Below are positions 26,361 to 36,123 of a stretch of 36,780 bases of DNA, one piece after another. The stretch is taken from assembly GCA_947450175.1 (NCBI GenBank), contig CANFUR010000003.1:1-36780 (forward strand), in the 5' to 3' direction. A program made the translations under genes and the position numbers. The stretch's first letter is position 1. Each line of letters opens with the position of its first letter. The DNA is from Actinomycetota bacterium. Lineage in GTDB: Bacteria > Actinomycetota > Actinomycetes > Nanopelagicales > Nanopelagicaceae. Under the pieces are notes generated by a model that saw only the letters and a list, made by a program, of their open reading frames with translations, did not search any database and was not told the DNA's origin.

Positions 26361-27308
26361 CCAGCCTTTTTCAATGGTTTCAAACCATAGTTGCTGCACC
26401 GCTTCAACATCTAAATCAAGGACTACGCGAACTGATGCTGCATCTGTCAGGTCATTTGGCTCTAATGCCTTTAGAAACGGTGCACGTCGATCACAAATAG
26501 TTTGACCACGGGCTGGCCCTTGTGAAGTATCAACAACGACATCGAAAATTTCGGTAGTAAAGAGTTCAGGACGTATCGCACAAGCAACAGCGCCATAGTC
26601 TCCCAGGGTTATTGGTGATACATGAAGGCGTTCAATGAATGCGGCAATCAAAGTTCCTGCAAATTGTCCTGCCGGCTCTTTAGATTGTAAAAGTTTTGCA
26701 GCATCTTCACTTGTTGCCCCAGGACGCATGAAGACATCAAGGCCGTACATAGTGATTGGAACTCCACTTTGGAAAACAATTGCTGCGGCTTCTGGGTCAT
26801 GCCATACATTAAATTCAGCAGCAGCTGTTGCATTGCCTGCAGATGCCGAGCCCCCCATCAAAACAATTCGATGTAGTTTCTTGGCTGTTTCTGGAAAAGC
26901 GCGCAAAAACAAAGCGATATTTGTTAAAGGGGCAATTGGAATTAAAGTAACTGGATCTTTAGATTCTTCAATTAAATCCCTGAGAAGTTCGATCGCCGAA
27001 CGTGGATCAACTTTTCTATGAGATGGAGCTATGCCCAAATCTCCCATGCCGTCAGCACCGTGTACATATTCGGCATACTCTGATTTGCCAAGTAAGGGTC
27101 TGACTGCGCCGCGTGCAACGGGAATGTCACCAACACCAGCTGCATCCAAAACTTTAAATGTGTTTGCAATTACTTGATCAACATTTGTATTGCCATCAAC
27201 ACATGTTATGCCCAACAAATTGATTTGAGGGTGTCGGGCAGCAAAGAGCACCGCGAAAGCGTCATCAACACCGGTATCAACATCAAGAATGATTGAAGTT
27301 TTTTCCAT
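26355..27308 (-). CDS. Nucleoside hydrolase (inosine-uridine preferring family)
   Basis: IILDVDTGVDDAFAVLFAARHP; GITCVDGNTNVDQV; HGADGMGDLG; FNVWHDPEAAAIVF. Confidence 0.94.
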   Translation of the reverse strand: MEKTSIILDVDTGVDDAFAVLFAARHPQINLLGITCVDGNTNVDQVIANTFKVLDAAGVGDIPVARGAVRPLLGKSEYAEYVHGADGMGDLGIAPSHRKVDPRSAIELLRDLIEESKDPVTLIPIAPLTNIALFLRAFPETAKKLHRIVLMGGSASAGNATAAAEFNVWHDPEAAAIVFQSGVPITMYGLDVFMRPGATSEDAAKLLQSKEPAGQFAGTLIAAFIERLHVSPITLGDYGAVACAIRPELFTTEIFDVVVDTSQGPARGQTICDRRAPFLKALEPNDLTDAASVRVVLDLDVEAVQQLWFETIEKGWL

Positions 27309-27314
27309 AAGCGA

Positions 27315-27321
27315 TAGCCTA
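27315..27321. promoter_or_regulatory. Shared symmetric -10 (TAGCCTA) for divergent nucleoside hydrolase and ribokinase
   Basis: Plus: TAGCCT AGCGGT ATG (N6, 27327). Minus: TAGGCT ATCGCTT ATG (N7, 27308). Confidence 0.58.
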
Positions 27322-27326
27322 GCGGT

Positions 27327-28223
27327 ATGGGTAAAGCAGTCATAGCGGTAGTTGGCAGTGCGATGATCGATTTAACTGCCTATGTAAAAACTATTCCTGT
27401 TGCTGGACAAACTTTAGAGGGTGATTTATTCACAACTGGATTCGGTGGAAAAGGGGCTAACCAAGCCGTTATTGCCGCTCATTGCGGCGCCGAAGTCCAC
27501 TTTATTGGCAAGTTGGGAAACGATCTTTTTGGTGATTCGATTGCAGAAAACTTTAATTCTCTGGGTATACGTTCTAATTTTGTAGACCGAAGTGATACCC
27601 CCAATGGAGTTGCCCATATCTGGGTCGATAGCAATGGTGAAAATAGAATTGTGATTATTCCTGGTGCCAATTATGAAATTGAAAGTGACCGAGCTGTTGA
27701 AGCAATCACCTCAATTAAGGATTTAGCTGTAGTAGTTGCACAGTGTGAGATAAGACAAGAAGTTACATTAGCTGCATTTAGTGCGGCTAAGAAGCGTGGG
27801 TGCCTAACTATTTTAAATCCTGCCCCATATCAGCCACTTAGTAAGGAGCTACTTGAGCTTACTGATTGGATTATTCCTAACGAAACCGAGTTCAAAGAAC
27901 TCTGCGGAGAGTTACCAACAAATGATGAGATTTTAAGCGGTTTTAGACCAGGGAAGAATTCAATTGTAACTTTAGGTTCAGAGGGAGCTGTTTTAATTGC
28001 AGATGATGGTGCAATTACACGATTGTCTGCACCAAAAACTGGTGCTGTTGACACAACCGGTGCCGGTGATGCATTTGTTGGAACTTTTGCTTTTGCCTTA
28101 GCAAGTGGAAAAAGTAGTATCGAAGCCATGAATCTGGGAATCAAAGTTGCCTCGATGACCGTGACACGAAAAGGTGCACAATCCTCATATCCTTCTCAAA
28201 CTGAAATAGCTACACTTTCATAA
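27327..28223 (+). CDS. rbsK: Ribokinase (PfkB family)
   Basis: GSAMIDLTAYVKTIPVAGQTLEGDLFTTGFGGKGANQAVIAAHCGAEVHFIGKLGNDLFGD; DTTGAGDAFVGTFAFALASG. Confidence 0.92.
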   Translation: MGKAVIAVVGSAMIDLTAYVKTIPVAGQTLEGDLFTTGFGGKGANQAVIAAHCGAEVHFIGKLGNDLFGDSIAENFNSLGIRSNFVDRSDTPNGVAHIWVDSNGENRIVIIPGANYEIESDRAVEAITSIKDLAVVVAQCEIRQEVTLAAFSAAKKRGCLTILNPAPYQPLSKELLELTDWIIPNETEFKELCGELPTNDEILSGFRPGKNSIVTLGSEGAVLIADDGAITRLSAPKTGAVDTTGAGDAFVGTFAFALASGKSSIEAMNLGIKVASMTVTRKGAQSSYPSQTEIATLS

Positions 28224-29383
28224 CCCCGTAAAACAAAAGTTGGTCTACGGATCGGCTCACTCGCTAAAGCCATTGTGGGATATTTTTCCCAAAGAGCTGG
28301 CAATGAAACACTCATTTCTAATCGAGCAAGCGGTGCACCTAGACAAAAGTGAATCCCAGCACCAAAACCAATGTGTGGATTTGGATCACGCATTAAATCC
28401 ATATCATCTGGATTTTCAAAGACTGTCTCATCGCGATTAGCTGAGCCAATAAGGGCAGCAATCTTTTGCCCCTTCTCAATTTTCACTCCGCCAACTTCAG
28501 TATCTACGGTGGCTGTGCGCTCAAATAAGTGAAGCGGAGCGTCAAAGCGCATGAATTCTTCTAGAGCCGTATCCGTTACGCCTCGTGGGTCATCTTGTAG
28601 CAGCGCGACTTGTTCTGGGCGTTTAAGAACGGCAACCATTCCATTTCCAAAAGCGTTCACGCTTGCCTCATGTCCAGCGTTTAGCAGTAAGACACATGTT
28701 GCTACTAACTCATGTGAATTTAGTTTTTCACCATTTTCTTCAACCATTGCTAAATCAGTGATGAGATCCTGACCTGGATTAGTTTTTCGATACTCGGCTA
28801 AATCGCGAACATATTCAGCAAACTCACCTGCAGCTTTTTTCGCTTCAATTTGATACTGCTCTGAGGGGTTAACTTCATACATTTTGACAATTGACTGTGA
28901 CCAAGGTCGAAGCAAATGTTCTTCTGATTCAGGAAACCCTAAGAGGTCAGCAATTATCTTCACTGGCAGAGGTTCTGCGTAATCAGAAATGAGATCGAAA
29001 TTTTCTCCAGAATTAACTTTTACGTCTATGGCTGCTAGAAGTTGTTGTGTGATTCTTTCAACGGCAGGTCTCATACCCTCAATCTTGTTTCGATTAAATG
29101 CCTTCGCTACGAGAGAGCGTAATCGAGTGTGCTTGGGCGGTTCGCTATCTAAAATTGAATCTGAGTGAAGCCAATTAAATGTCTCCCATTCAAAATCTGG
29201 TTTCTTGTCAATAAAGATTCGCCCTAATGACTTGTTTCTAAAAACATCATTAGCATCACTATGCCGAGCGGCCAAAAAGAGCTGCATAGCATCGTGCCAA
29301 ACTGGTTTGCCGATATCTCGAAGTTCTTTTAACTGTTCATATGGATCAGCAACAAAAGTGGGATTATTAAAATCAATCATCAC
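28196..29383 (-). CDS. Cytochrome P450
   Basis: [17 protein letters not shown] heme-Cys loop; EEFMR (ExxR); [18 protein letters not shown]-helix. Confidence 0.96.
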   Translation of the reverse strand: MMIDFNNPTFVADPYEQLKELRDIGKPVWHDAMQLFLAARHSDANDVFRNKSLGRIFIDKKPDFEWETFNWLHSDSILDSEPPKHTRLRSLVAKAFNRNKIEGMRPAVERITQQLLAAIDVKVNSGENFDLISDYAEPLPVKIIADLLGFPESEEHLLRPWSQSIVKMYEVNPSEQYQIEAKKAAGEFAEYVRDLAEYRKTNPGQDLITDLAMVEENGEKLNSHELVATCVLLLNAGHEASVNAFGNGMVAVLKRPEQVALLQDDPRGVTDTALEEFMRFDAPLHLFERTATVDTEVGGVKIEKGQKIAALIGSANRDETVFENPDDMDLMRDPNPHIGFGAGIHFCLGAPLARLEMSVSLPALWEKYPTMALASEPIRRPTFVLRGYESVAISV

Positions 29384-30510
29384 TCAGTAGAAATTTTCGT
29401 ATAGCCTGGTTTGATGACGCCATCAATAATCTTTAAGCGCTCTGGGTAAGGAATGAATGCACTCTTCATGGCATTAATTGTTACTCGCTGCAGTTCAGCA
29501 AAATCCCAACCAAAAGCTTTAACTGCCTCTTCCATCTCAAATGACATTGATGTCTGGCTCATTAGGCGATTATCAGTATTGATGGTGACTCTAAAACGCA
29601 GGCGGGCTAGAGCTCCAATTGGGTGCTCGGCATAACTCTTGGCAGCACCAGTTTGCAGATTAGAAGTTGGGCAGAGCTCTAATGGAATTCGACGATCACG
29701 AACATATGAAGCAAGTTGGCCCAACTTTGGTTCTGATCCAGAGAAATCAATGTCATCAATAATGCGAACACCGTGGCCTAAACGTTCTGCCCCGCATAAT
29801 TGAATAGCTTCCCAAATAGAGGGCAACCCATAAGCCTCACCAGCATGAATCGTGAAATGTGCGTCTTCTTTACGCAAATAATCAAAAGTATCTTTCTGAT
29901 CACTTGGCGGAAATCCATCTTCAGGTCCAGCAATATCAAAACCAACTACGCCTTGATGACGATACTTAACGACGAGTTCGGCAACTTCTTGGGAAAGTTT
30001 ATTCTGACGCATGCCGCATAATAGTGAGAAGACTTTAATCTCATAACCTTCGGCTTTAGCTTCTGCCATCCCTTGCTTATAACCTTCAAGAGTAGCTTCG
30101 ACTACATCGGCCATTGAAAGACCCTTTTCGGTAAAGAGTTCAGGAGCTCCACGAACTTCAGCGTAGACAACTCCATCGCGTGCAAGATCTAGTGCACATT
30201 CGCGTGCTACTCGGATAATGTCTTCACGGCGCTGCATAACGGCGATAGTGTGAGAAAAAGTCTCTAAGTATCTAACTAATGATCCAGAATCACATGATTC
30301 ACGGAACCAGATCGCAAGTTCTGCTGCATCATGAGTAGGTAGAGCGGTATAACCAATTTCGCCAGCAATATCAATAATAGTTTGTGGGCGTAATCCACCA
30401 TCCAAGTGATCGTGCAATAAAACTTTTGGGACGCGTTTAATCTGTGCGGGTGATGGCGTACTTGTAAGGCTCAACGTATGGCTCTCAATCAGTAATTCGT
30501 TCGAGTACAA
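29380..30510 (-). CDS. add: Adenosine deaminase
   Basis: [69 protein letters not shown]. Start (TTG at 30510) uncertain. Confidence 0.93.
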   Translation of the reverse strand: MYSNELLIESHTLSLTSTPSPAQIKRVPKVLLHDHLDGGLRPQTIIDIAGEIGYTALPTHDAAELAIWFRESCDSGSLVRYLETFSHTIAVMQRREDIIRVARECALDLARDGVVYAEVRGAPELFTEKGLSMADVVEATLEGYKQGMAEAKAEGYEIKVFSLLCGMRQNKLSQEVAELVVKYRHQGVVGFDIAGPEDGFPPSDQKDTFDYLRKEDAHFTIHAGEAYGLPSIWEAIQLCGAERLGHGVRIIDDIDFSGSEPKLGQLASYVRDRRIPLELCPTSNLQTGAAKSYAEHPIGALARLRFRVTINTDNRLMSQTSMSFEMEEAVKAFGWDFAELQRVTINAMKSAFIPYPERLKIIDGVIKPGYTKISTE

Positions 30511-31789
30511 GTGGCAATCTATCTATTTTTGCATCCTTTGGTAAATCGCCAATTGTCACTGAGTTAGTTAAAGATTCTTGCGCGCGAGCAAATGCTGCCG
30601 GTGTATCAGTATGCAATGTATAAAGTGGGGCTCCGGCAGCAATGAGATCGCCTGGTTTGGCGTGAATTTCGATCCCAGCACCGGCTTGAACGGCTTCTCC
30701 TTGGCGCGAGCGGCCCGCACCTAATCGCCATGCTGCCAATCCTACTTTCATTGCATCCATAGAAAGAATAGTTCCACTTGATTGGGCAGTAACTGTCAGA
30801 TTCTCTTGTGCTGTTGGAAGTTTTGCGTCGGGGTCTCCGCCTTGCGCACTAATCATTTGGCGCCAGACATCCATAGCTTTACCGTTTTTCAACATATCCG
30901 CTGGATCAATATTTGTAATACCAACTATTTCTAGCATTTCGCGCGCAAGTAAAACAGTGAGCTCAACAATGTCTGCGGGTCCACCACCTGCTAAAACTTC
31001 TACAGATTCTCGAACTTCAAGGGCATTTCCTGCAGTCAGACCTAATGGGATATCCATTGCTGTAACAAGAGCAATTGTCTTTACCCCAGCACGCTTACCG
31101 AGTCCGACCATGACATGCGCTAACTCTGTAGCTTTTTGCGGGTCACTCATAAAAGCACCCCCACCAGTTTTAACATCTAATACCAATGCGCTAGTTCCTT
31201 CAGCAATTTTTTTACTCATAATTGACGATGCAATTAGTGGAATTGCCTCAACTGTTGCCGTGACATCTCGCAATGCATAGAGTTTTTTATCTGCCGGTGC
31301 TAAACCGGCCCCAGCTGCACAAATGACTGCGCCACAATCCTGCAAAACTTTAAGCATCTCTTCGTTTGATAAGGCTGCGCGCCAACCTGGAATTGATTCC
31401 AACTTATCTAAAGTTCCGCCGGTATGGCCGAGTCCTCGACCAGATAATTGCGGTACCGCCGCACCACATGCTGCAACAAGTGGAGCTAGGGGCAAAGTAA
31501 TTTTGTCGCCAACTCCTCCGGTTGAATGCTTATCAACTGTTGGTCGAGACAGTGCTGACCAACTCATGCGTTCGCCACTGTTGATCATTGCATCGGTCCA
31601 CCGTGATATTTCACGAGATTCCATGCCATTGAGTAAAATCGCCATTAATAATGCAGACATCTGTTCATCGGCAACTGCTCCGCGTGTGTATGCCTCAATT
31701 ACCCAATCAATTTGTGGGTCTGTTAACGAATGTCGGTCTCGTTTTGCAGCAATGATTTCAGCTGCGGAAAATGCCTCAAACTGCGACAT
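30485..31789 (-). CDS. deoA: Thymidine/pyrimidine-nucleoside phosphorylase
   Basis: [50 protein letters not shown] signature. Confidence 0.95.
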   Translation of the reverse strand: MSQFEAFSAAEIIAAKRDRHSLTDPQIDWVIEAYTRGAVADEQMSALLMAILLNGMESREISRWTDAMINSGERMSWSALSRPTVDKHSTGGVGDKITLPLAPLVAACGAAVPQLSGRGLGHTGGTLDKLESIPGWRAALSNEEMLKVLQDCGAVICAAGAGLAPADKKLYALRDVTATVEAIPLIASSIMSKKIAEGTSALVLDVKTGGGAFMSDPQKATELAHVMVGLGKRAGVKTIALVTAMDIPLGLTAGNALEVRESVEVLAGGGPADIVELTVLLAREMLEIVGITNIDPADMLKNGKAMDVWRQMISAQGGDPDAKLPTAQENLTVTAQSSGTILSMDAMKVGLAAWRLGAGRSRQGEAVQAGAGIEIHAKPGDLIAAGAPLYTLHTDTPAAFARAQESLTNSVTIGDLPKDAKIDRLPLVLERITD

Positions 31790-32191
31790 TTAACGCTCGT
31801 TGCGGTCTAAATCATCAGGACCAAAAGCCCATGGCAACATAGCAGCCATAGTCTGCGGCCCATCATCGGTCATCAATAGCGCATTGGATCCACCGTGCTC
31901 AAATAACAACTGGCGACATCGTCCACATGGTGCCAAATGATTTCCCTGCCCATCAACACAAGAGATTGCAACTAATCGTCCACCGCCGGTGGCAATCAGA
32001 TTTGAAACTAAACCACACTCTGCACAAAGACCTAAGCCATAGCTCGCATTTTCAACATTGCAACCAGAAACGATTCGACCGTCATTTACTAAAGCTGCAA
32101 CCCCAACAGGAAATTTTGAATATGGTGCATAAGCTGTTTTCATGGCAGCTACCGCTGCGGTATGCAATGCATCCCAATCAATTATTGTCAT
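31790..32191 (-). CDS. cdd: Cytidine deaminase
   Basis: GCNVENASYGLGLCAECGLVSNLIATGG; HLAPCGRCRQLLFEHG zinc motifs. Confidence 0.95.
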   Translation of the reverse strand: MTIIDWDALHTAAVAAMKTAYAPYSKFPVGVAALVNDGRIVSGCNVENASYGLGLCAECGLVSNLIATGGGRLVAISCVDGQGNHLAPCGRCRQLLFEHGGSNALLMTDDGPQTMAAMLPWAFGPDDLDRNER

Positions 32192-33423
32192 CGCAATCCA
32201 CCGCGGCGATATGGGATTCCATCTGCTGCCGGCATACGCAGGCGTTGTGAAGCCAATGACATGATGAGCAAAGTAGCAATATATGGGGTCATAGTTACTA
32301 GCTGCCCTGGAAGTTCCTTAACTGCCATGAAGTACCACAGTGATAAACCAGCAAATGCGAAAGTGAGTGCAGCTTTAACAATCTTTCCCTTACGGATATC
32401 CCGAATAATAAGTACGGCTAAGACAACAACAATCAGAAGAATTAATGCATGCACTGACGCTGAATCACGAAGTTGGAGAGCATCGGCAAAACCAAATAAA
32501 CCAGCACCCATCAAAATTCCGCCTGGGCGGTAATTTCCAAAGAGTAAAGCGGCAAGACCAATGTATCCACGGCCAGCGATCTGGTTTTCTTGGTAGTGAT
32601 TTGCAGCAACAATTGCCAAGAAACCCCCACCTAGACCAGCAAGACCGCCAGAGATTAATACGCCTGCGTACTTCATTGCATAAACATTGACACCTAAAGA
32701 TTCAGCAGCAATTGGCGCTTCACCAGCACTACGAAGTCGCAAACCAAATGCGGTCTTCCATAAAACAAAGAGTGATAGAGGCACCATTGCGATTGCAAGT
32801 ACAGTCACATAAGAAAGATCGCCTGTAATTCCTCGAAGGATGGAAGCTAGATCGGATATGAAAAACCAGTGTTTTTCAGCTAAAGAGTTCAATAAATCAG
32901 GGCTCTTCCAACCAAAGTAGTCGCCACCAGAAAGTACCGGGAGAGAGTTTGTACCAATTGAGTCCACATCAGGAGATTGAGAAGGACCTTTCCATGCTCC
33001 GCTCTTGTAAAGAATTGTAGAAAGGTATCGAACAAGTCCCATAGCAATAATATTTATAGCAACACCAGAAACAACATGATCAACACCAAAAGTAATTGTG
33101 GCAATTGCATGTACAAGTGCGCCTACTGCACCAAAGATTATGGCCGCAAGTAAACCTAACCAAGGGCCATGTTTATATCCAATCATTCCCCCAGCCCAAG
33201 CACCCATAACCATCATGCCTTCAAGGCCAATGTTTACAACGCCTGAGCGTTCAGAGAAGAGTCCCCCAAGTCCAGCTAAAACAATTGGCACTGATAAAAG
33301 CAAAGCTGCAGATGCAGTACCAACACTTGTTAAATCGCTCGCACCAGTTATCTGACGAATCACTGCAAGCACAAAAACTAAAATGGTGGCATAGCGCAAG
33401 AACTTCAAGGCCTTAATTTTCAT
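32188..33423 (-). CDS. Nucleoside-type ABC transporter permease (NupQ-like)
   Basis: LAGLGGLFSERSGVVNIGLEGMMVMGAW; GEAPIAAESLGVNVYAMKYAGVLISGGLAGLGGGFLAI; adjacent BMP system. Confidence 0.92.
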   Translation of the reverse strand: MKIKALKFLRYATILVFVLAVIRQITGASDLTSVGTASAALLLSVPIVLAGLGGLFSERSGVVNIGLEGMMVMGAWAGGMIGYKHGPWLGLLAAIIFGAVGALVHAIATITFGVDHVVSGVAINIIAMGLVRYLSTILYKSGAWKGPSQSPDVDSIGTNSLPVLSGGDYFGWKSPDLLNSLAEKHWFFISDLASILRGITGDLSYVTVLAIAMVPLSLFVLWKTAFGLRLRSAGEAPIAAESLGVNVYAMKYAGVLISGGLAGLGGGFLAIVAANHYQENQIAGRGYIGLAALLFGNYRPGGILMGAGLFGFADALQLRDSASVHALILLIVVVLAVLIIRDIRKGKIVKAALTFAFAGLSLWYFMAVKELPGQLVTMTPYIATLLIMSLASQRLRMPAADGIPYRRGGLR

Positions 33424-34523
33424 TCAGCTACCGCCTTTGCTAGCTCTTTACTTTGCAGCGTTATCTTGTATCTGCGCACAACTTCATATGCAATTACAGA
33501 TGAAAGAAGAATTGAACCTTGCATGATCACATACGTCTCTGGTGCAATATCAATGAGCTCTAATGAGCGGGAACTTACTTCAAGGAAACCAAAGAGCATT
33601 GCACTGATGCCCATTCCGACTGGATTATTGCGACCCAATAGAGCTACTGCGATTGCCGAAAATCCGATTCCAGTGCGAAATCCCATATTGAATGCATGCG
33701 TTTCACCTAAAACTGCGGGTAGTCCGGCAAGACCAGCAACGGCACCAGAAAGCGCCATGGCAACAAAAACCATTCGCTTTGAATTAACACCACTGAATCT
33801 AGCTGCAATCGGATTTGATCCTGATGCCCGCAGTTCAAAACCAAAACGCGTACGGTTAATAACAAACCAAAAAACGAAACCTAGAGCAATTGCAAAAATT
33901 AACATTCCATAAACGCCGCCGCCGGGTTGATTTTCCACACCGAATTTATTCAATAAAGGCATTAAATCCGGGAACTGGCCTGATTTAGGCAGAGTCTTTG
34001 TAGACATGTTATTTGAATTCGTCGTGCGATCTACAAAGTAATTAGCGAGTAAATATGATGAAAGTCCACCAGCTAAAGAGTTGAGCATAATTGTTGAAAT
34101 TACTTCACTTACTCCACGCTTAACTTTTAAATATCCAGCAATTGCCGCCCAGAGCCCACCAATAGTCATTGCAATAACCATGATTGCAATAATGTGTAGA
34201 ACTGGTGGAAGAATAAATTTTGCTCCTAAGTAAGCACCAAAGATTGCACCAAGACGAAGTTGACCTTCAACACCGATGTTAAATAAGCCAGCTCGAAATG
34301 TGATGGCGATTGCTAGTGCAGCAATGTAATAAGGAGTCGCGGTATTGAGCATCTGCATTAAGGAGCTAGATGTAGTGCCGAAGTCCCACATGGTTTTGTA
34401 GGCATCAAATGGGGACTTATGTGACGCAAGAACTGCTAGTGAAGAAATAGTTATTGATACAACTGCTGCGGCTAGAGGAGCAGCAATTGCAAGTGCAATA
34501 GTAGAAAACTTTAGTTTTTTCAT
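33420..34523 (-). CDS. Nucleoside-type ABC transporter permease (NupP-like)
   Basis: TFRAGLFNIGVEGQLRLGAIFGAYLG; SGSNPIAARFSGVNSKRMVFVAMALSGAVAGLAGLPAVLG. Confidence 0.92.
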   Translation of the reverse strand: MKKLKFSTIALAIAAPLAAAVVSITISSLAVLASHKSPFDAYKTMWDFGTTSSSLMQMLNTATPYYIAALAIAITFRAGLFNIGVEGQLRLGAIFGAYLGAKFILPPVLHIIAIMVIAMTIGGLWAAIAGYLKVKRGVSEVISTIMLNSLAGGLSSYLLANYFVDRTTNSNNMSTKTLPKSGQFPDLMPLLNKFGVENQPGGGVYGMLIFAIALGFVFWFVINRTRFGFELRASGSNPIAARFSGVNSKRMVFVAMALSGAVAGLAGLPAVLGETHAFNMGFRTGIGFSAIAVALLGRNNPVGMGISAMLFGFLEVSSRSLELIDIAPETYVIMQGSILLSSVIAYEVVRRYKITLQSKELAKAVAE

Positions 34524-36025
34524 GCTGCACCTGTCATAGCCGAACCTAATTGATCGGGAGTCGTTTTGGCTGGATCTAGTTCGGCAGTTATGACTCCGCG
34601 CAACATCACCAATAAGCGATCAGACATACCAATGAGCTCTTCTAGATCGGCAGAGATAAGGACAATAGCCATACCTTTTTCGCGCGCCCGCCGAAGCTCT
34701 TCCCAAATTGCACCTTGTGCTCCAACATCAACGCCACGCGTTGGATGTGAGGCAACTAAAAGTGAAGGCGCCTTGCTCATTTCACGTCCAACGATAAATT
34801 TCTGTTGATTTCCACCAGATAACGCTGCGGCCAAAGTTTGTGGACCTGGGGCACGAACATCAAACTCTTCCATGATTGATTTGGTGTCAGTCATAATTGT
34901 TTTCATATCAAGAACAAAACCATTCATTACTGGCTTTCCGCGCTGATGTCCCAAAATTCTGTTTTCCCATAATGGAGATTCCATCATCATTGCTTGACGT
35001 TGGCGATCTTCTGGAATCAAACCGATACCTAAATCGCGTCGATGAGCTACGGATAAATCGTTGATATTTGCCCCTGAAAATTCAATCTCGCCTGTGTAAT
35101 CACGCAAGCCCATGATTGCTTCTACTAGTTCGGCCTGACCATTGCCTTCAACGCCAGCAATACCGACTACTTCTCCGGCATGTAAATTGAATGTGACATG
35201 TGAGATTAGATCGCGGCTACCTGATTTAGTAGAGATAGAAACATCTTTAAGCGCCAAAGTAATCTCTGGTCTGCGAGTATCTCCATGTGTGGATGGTTGA
35301 GGCAGTTCACTGCCCACCATAAGTTCGGCTAACTGACGAGCAGTTACATCTTTTGATTTAACTTCTGCAACTGTTGATCCCGCACGAACGACTGTTACGT
35401 CATCGGCAACGCGCAAAACTTCATCTAGTTTGTGTGAAATAAAAATAATAGCCATACCTTGTGCGCGCAAACCTTTGAGTGCATTAAAGAGATCGTCTAC
35501 CTCTTGAGGAACAAGCACTGCAGTTGGCTCATCAAAAATCAAAATTCGAGCACCACGATATAAAACCTTTAAAATCTCAACCCTCTGGCGTTGGCCTACG
35601 CCTAATTCTTCAACTAAAACATCTGGGTCAATTTCAAGACCATATTGGGCTGCCATCTCCACAACCTTTGTGCGTGCAGCAGCAAAATCAATTGTTATTC
35701 CATGCTGTGGTTCTGAACCTAAAATTACATTTTCCAATACGGTGAAATTATCGGCCAACATAAAATGCTGGTGAACCATTCCAATGCTGGCTTCAATAGC
35801 ATCATTTGGATTTTTAAAATGAACCGTTGTGCCATTCACTAAAATTTCGCCACTATCTGGGCGTTGCATTCCATACAAAATCTTCATCACTGTAGATTTT
35901 CCAGCACCGTTTTCGCCTACTAAGGCGTGGACCGTTCCAGTTTCAACGCTCATAGAAACATCTTTGTTGGCGATGACTCCTGGGAAGCGTTTAGAGATGT
36001 GTCGCAGTTCTACAGCTACTGACAC
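34520..36025 (-). CDS. Nucleoside-type ABC transporter ATP-binding protein (two NBDs, NupO-like)
   Basis: VGENGAGKSTVMKILYG; VGQRQRVEILKVLYRGARILIFDEPTAVL; second NBD with LSGGNQQKFIVGREM and HPTRGVDVGAQ. GTG start preceded by an AAAGGAG SD. Confidence 0.94.
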   Translation of the reverse strand: MSVAVELRHISKRFPGVIANKDVSMSVETGTVHALVGENGAGKSTVMKILYGMQRPDSGEILVNGTTVHFKNPNDAIEASIGMVHQHFMLADNFTVLENVILGSEPQHGITIDFAAARTKVVEMAAQYGLEIDPDVLVEELGVGQRQRVEILKVLYRGARILIFDEPTAVLVPQEVDDLFNALKGLRAQGMAIIFISHKLDEVLRVADDVTVVRAGSTVAEVKSKDVTARQLAELMVGSELPQPSTHGDTRRPEITLALKDVSISTKSGSRDLISHVTFNLHAGEVVGIAGVEGNGQAELVEAIMGLRDYTGEIEFSGANINDLSVAHRRDLGIGLIPEDRQRQAMMMESPLWENRILGHQRGKPVMNGFVLDMKTIMTDTKSIMEEFDVRAPGPQTLAAALSGGNQQKFIVGREMSKAPSLLVASHPTRGVDVGAQGAIWEELRRAREKGMAIVLISADLEELIGMSDRLLVMLRGVITAELDPAKTTPDQLGSAMTGAA

Positions 36026-36054
36026 TTAATTGACTCTCCTTTGAGTTGATGAAT

Positions 36055-36105
36055 AAAAAACATTTGGCCCAACAAGGAGATTTAACTCCAATGTTGGGCC
36101 AAATG
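36055..36105 (-). terminator. Rho-independent-type terminator/attenuator hairpin between the BMP gene and the ATPase gene
   Basis: Perfect 14-bp arms CATTTGGCCCAACA (36061-36074) and TGTTGGGCCAAATG (36092-36105), inner GGAG/CTCC complement in the loop; on the minus strand followed immediately by TTTTTT. Confidence 0.88.
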
Positions 36106-36123
36106 CCACTTTTTACTGTGTGA

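Noticed and set aside
26374-26388. 15-bp odd palindrome ATGGTTTCAAACCAT near the ALDH/nucleoside hydrolase convergent junction
   Set aside because: Inside the nucleoside hydrolase C-terminal codons, no U-tract on either strand and no promoter nearby; probably chance.
31323-31793. 156-aa plus ORF opposite deoA
   Set aside because: Antisense to confident deoA motifs; no recognisable domain.
33466-33912. 148-aa plus ORF opposite the NupP-like permease
   Set aside because: Antisense shadow of a conserved permease; low-complexity and no TM or domain logic of its own.
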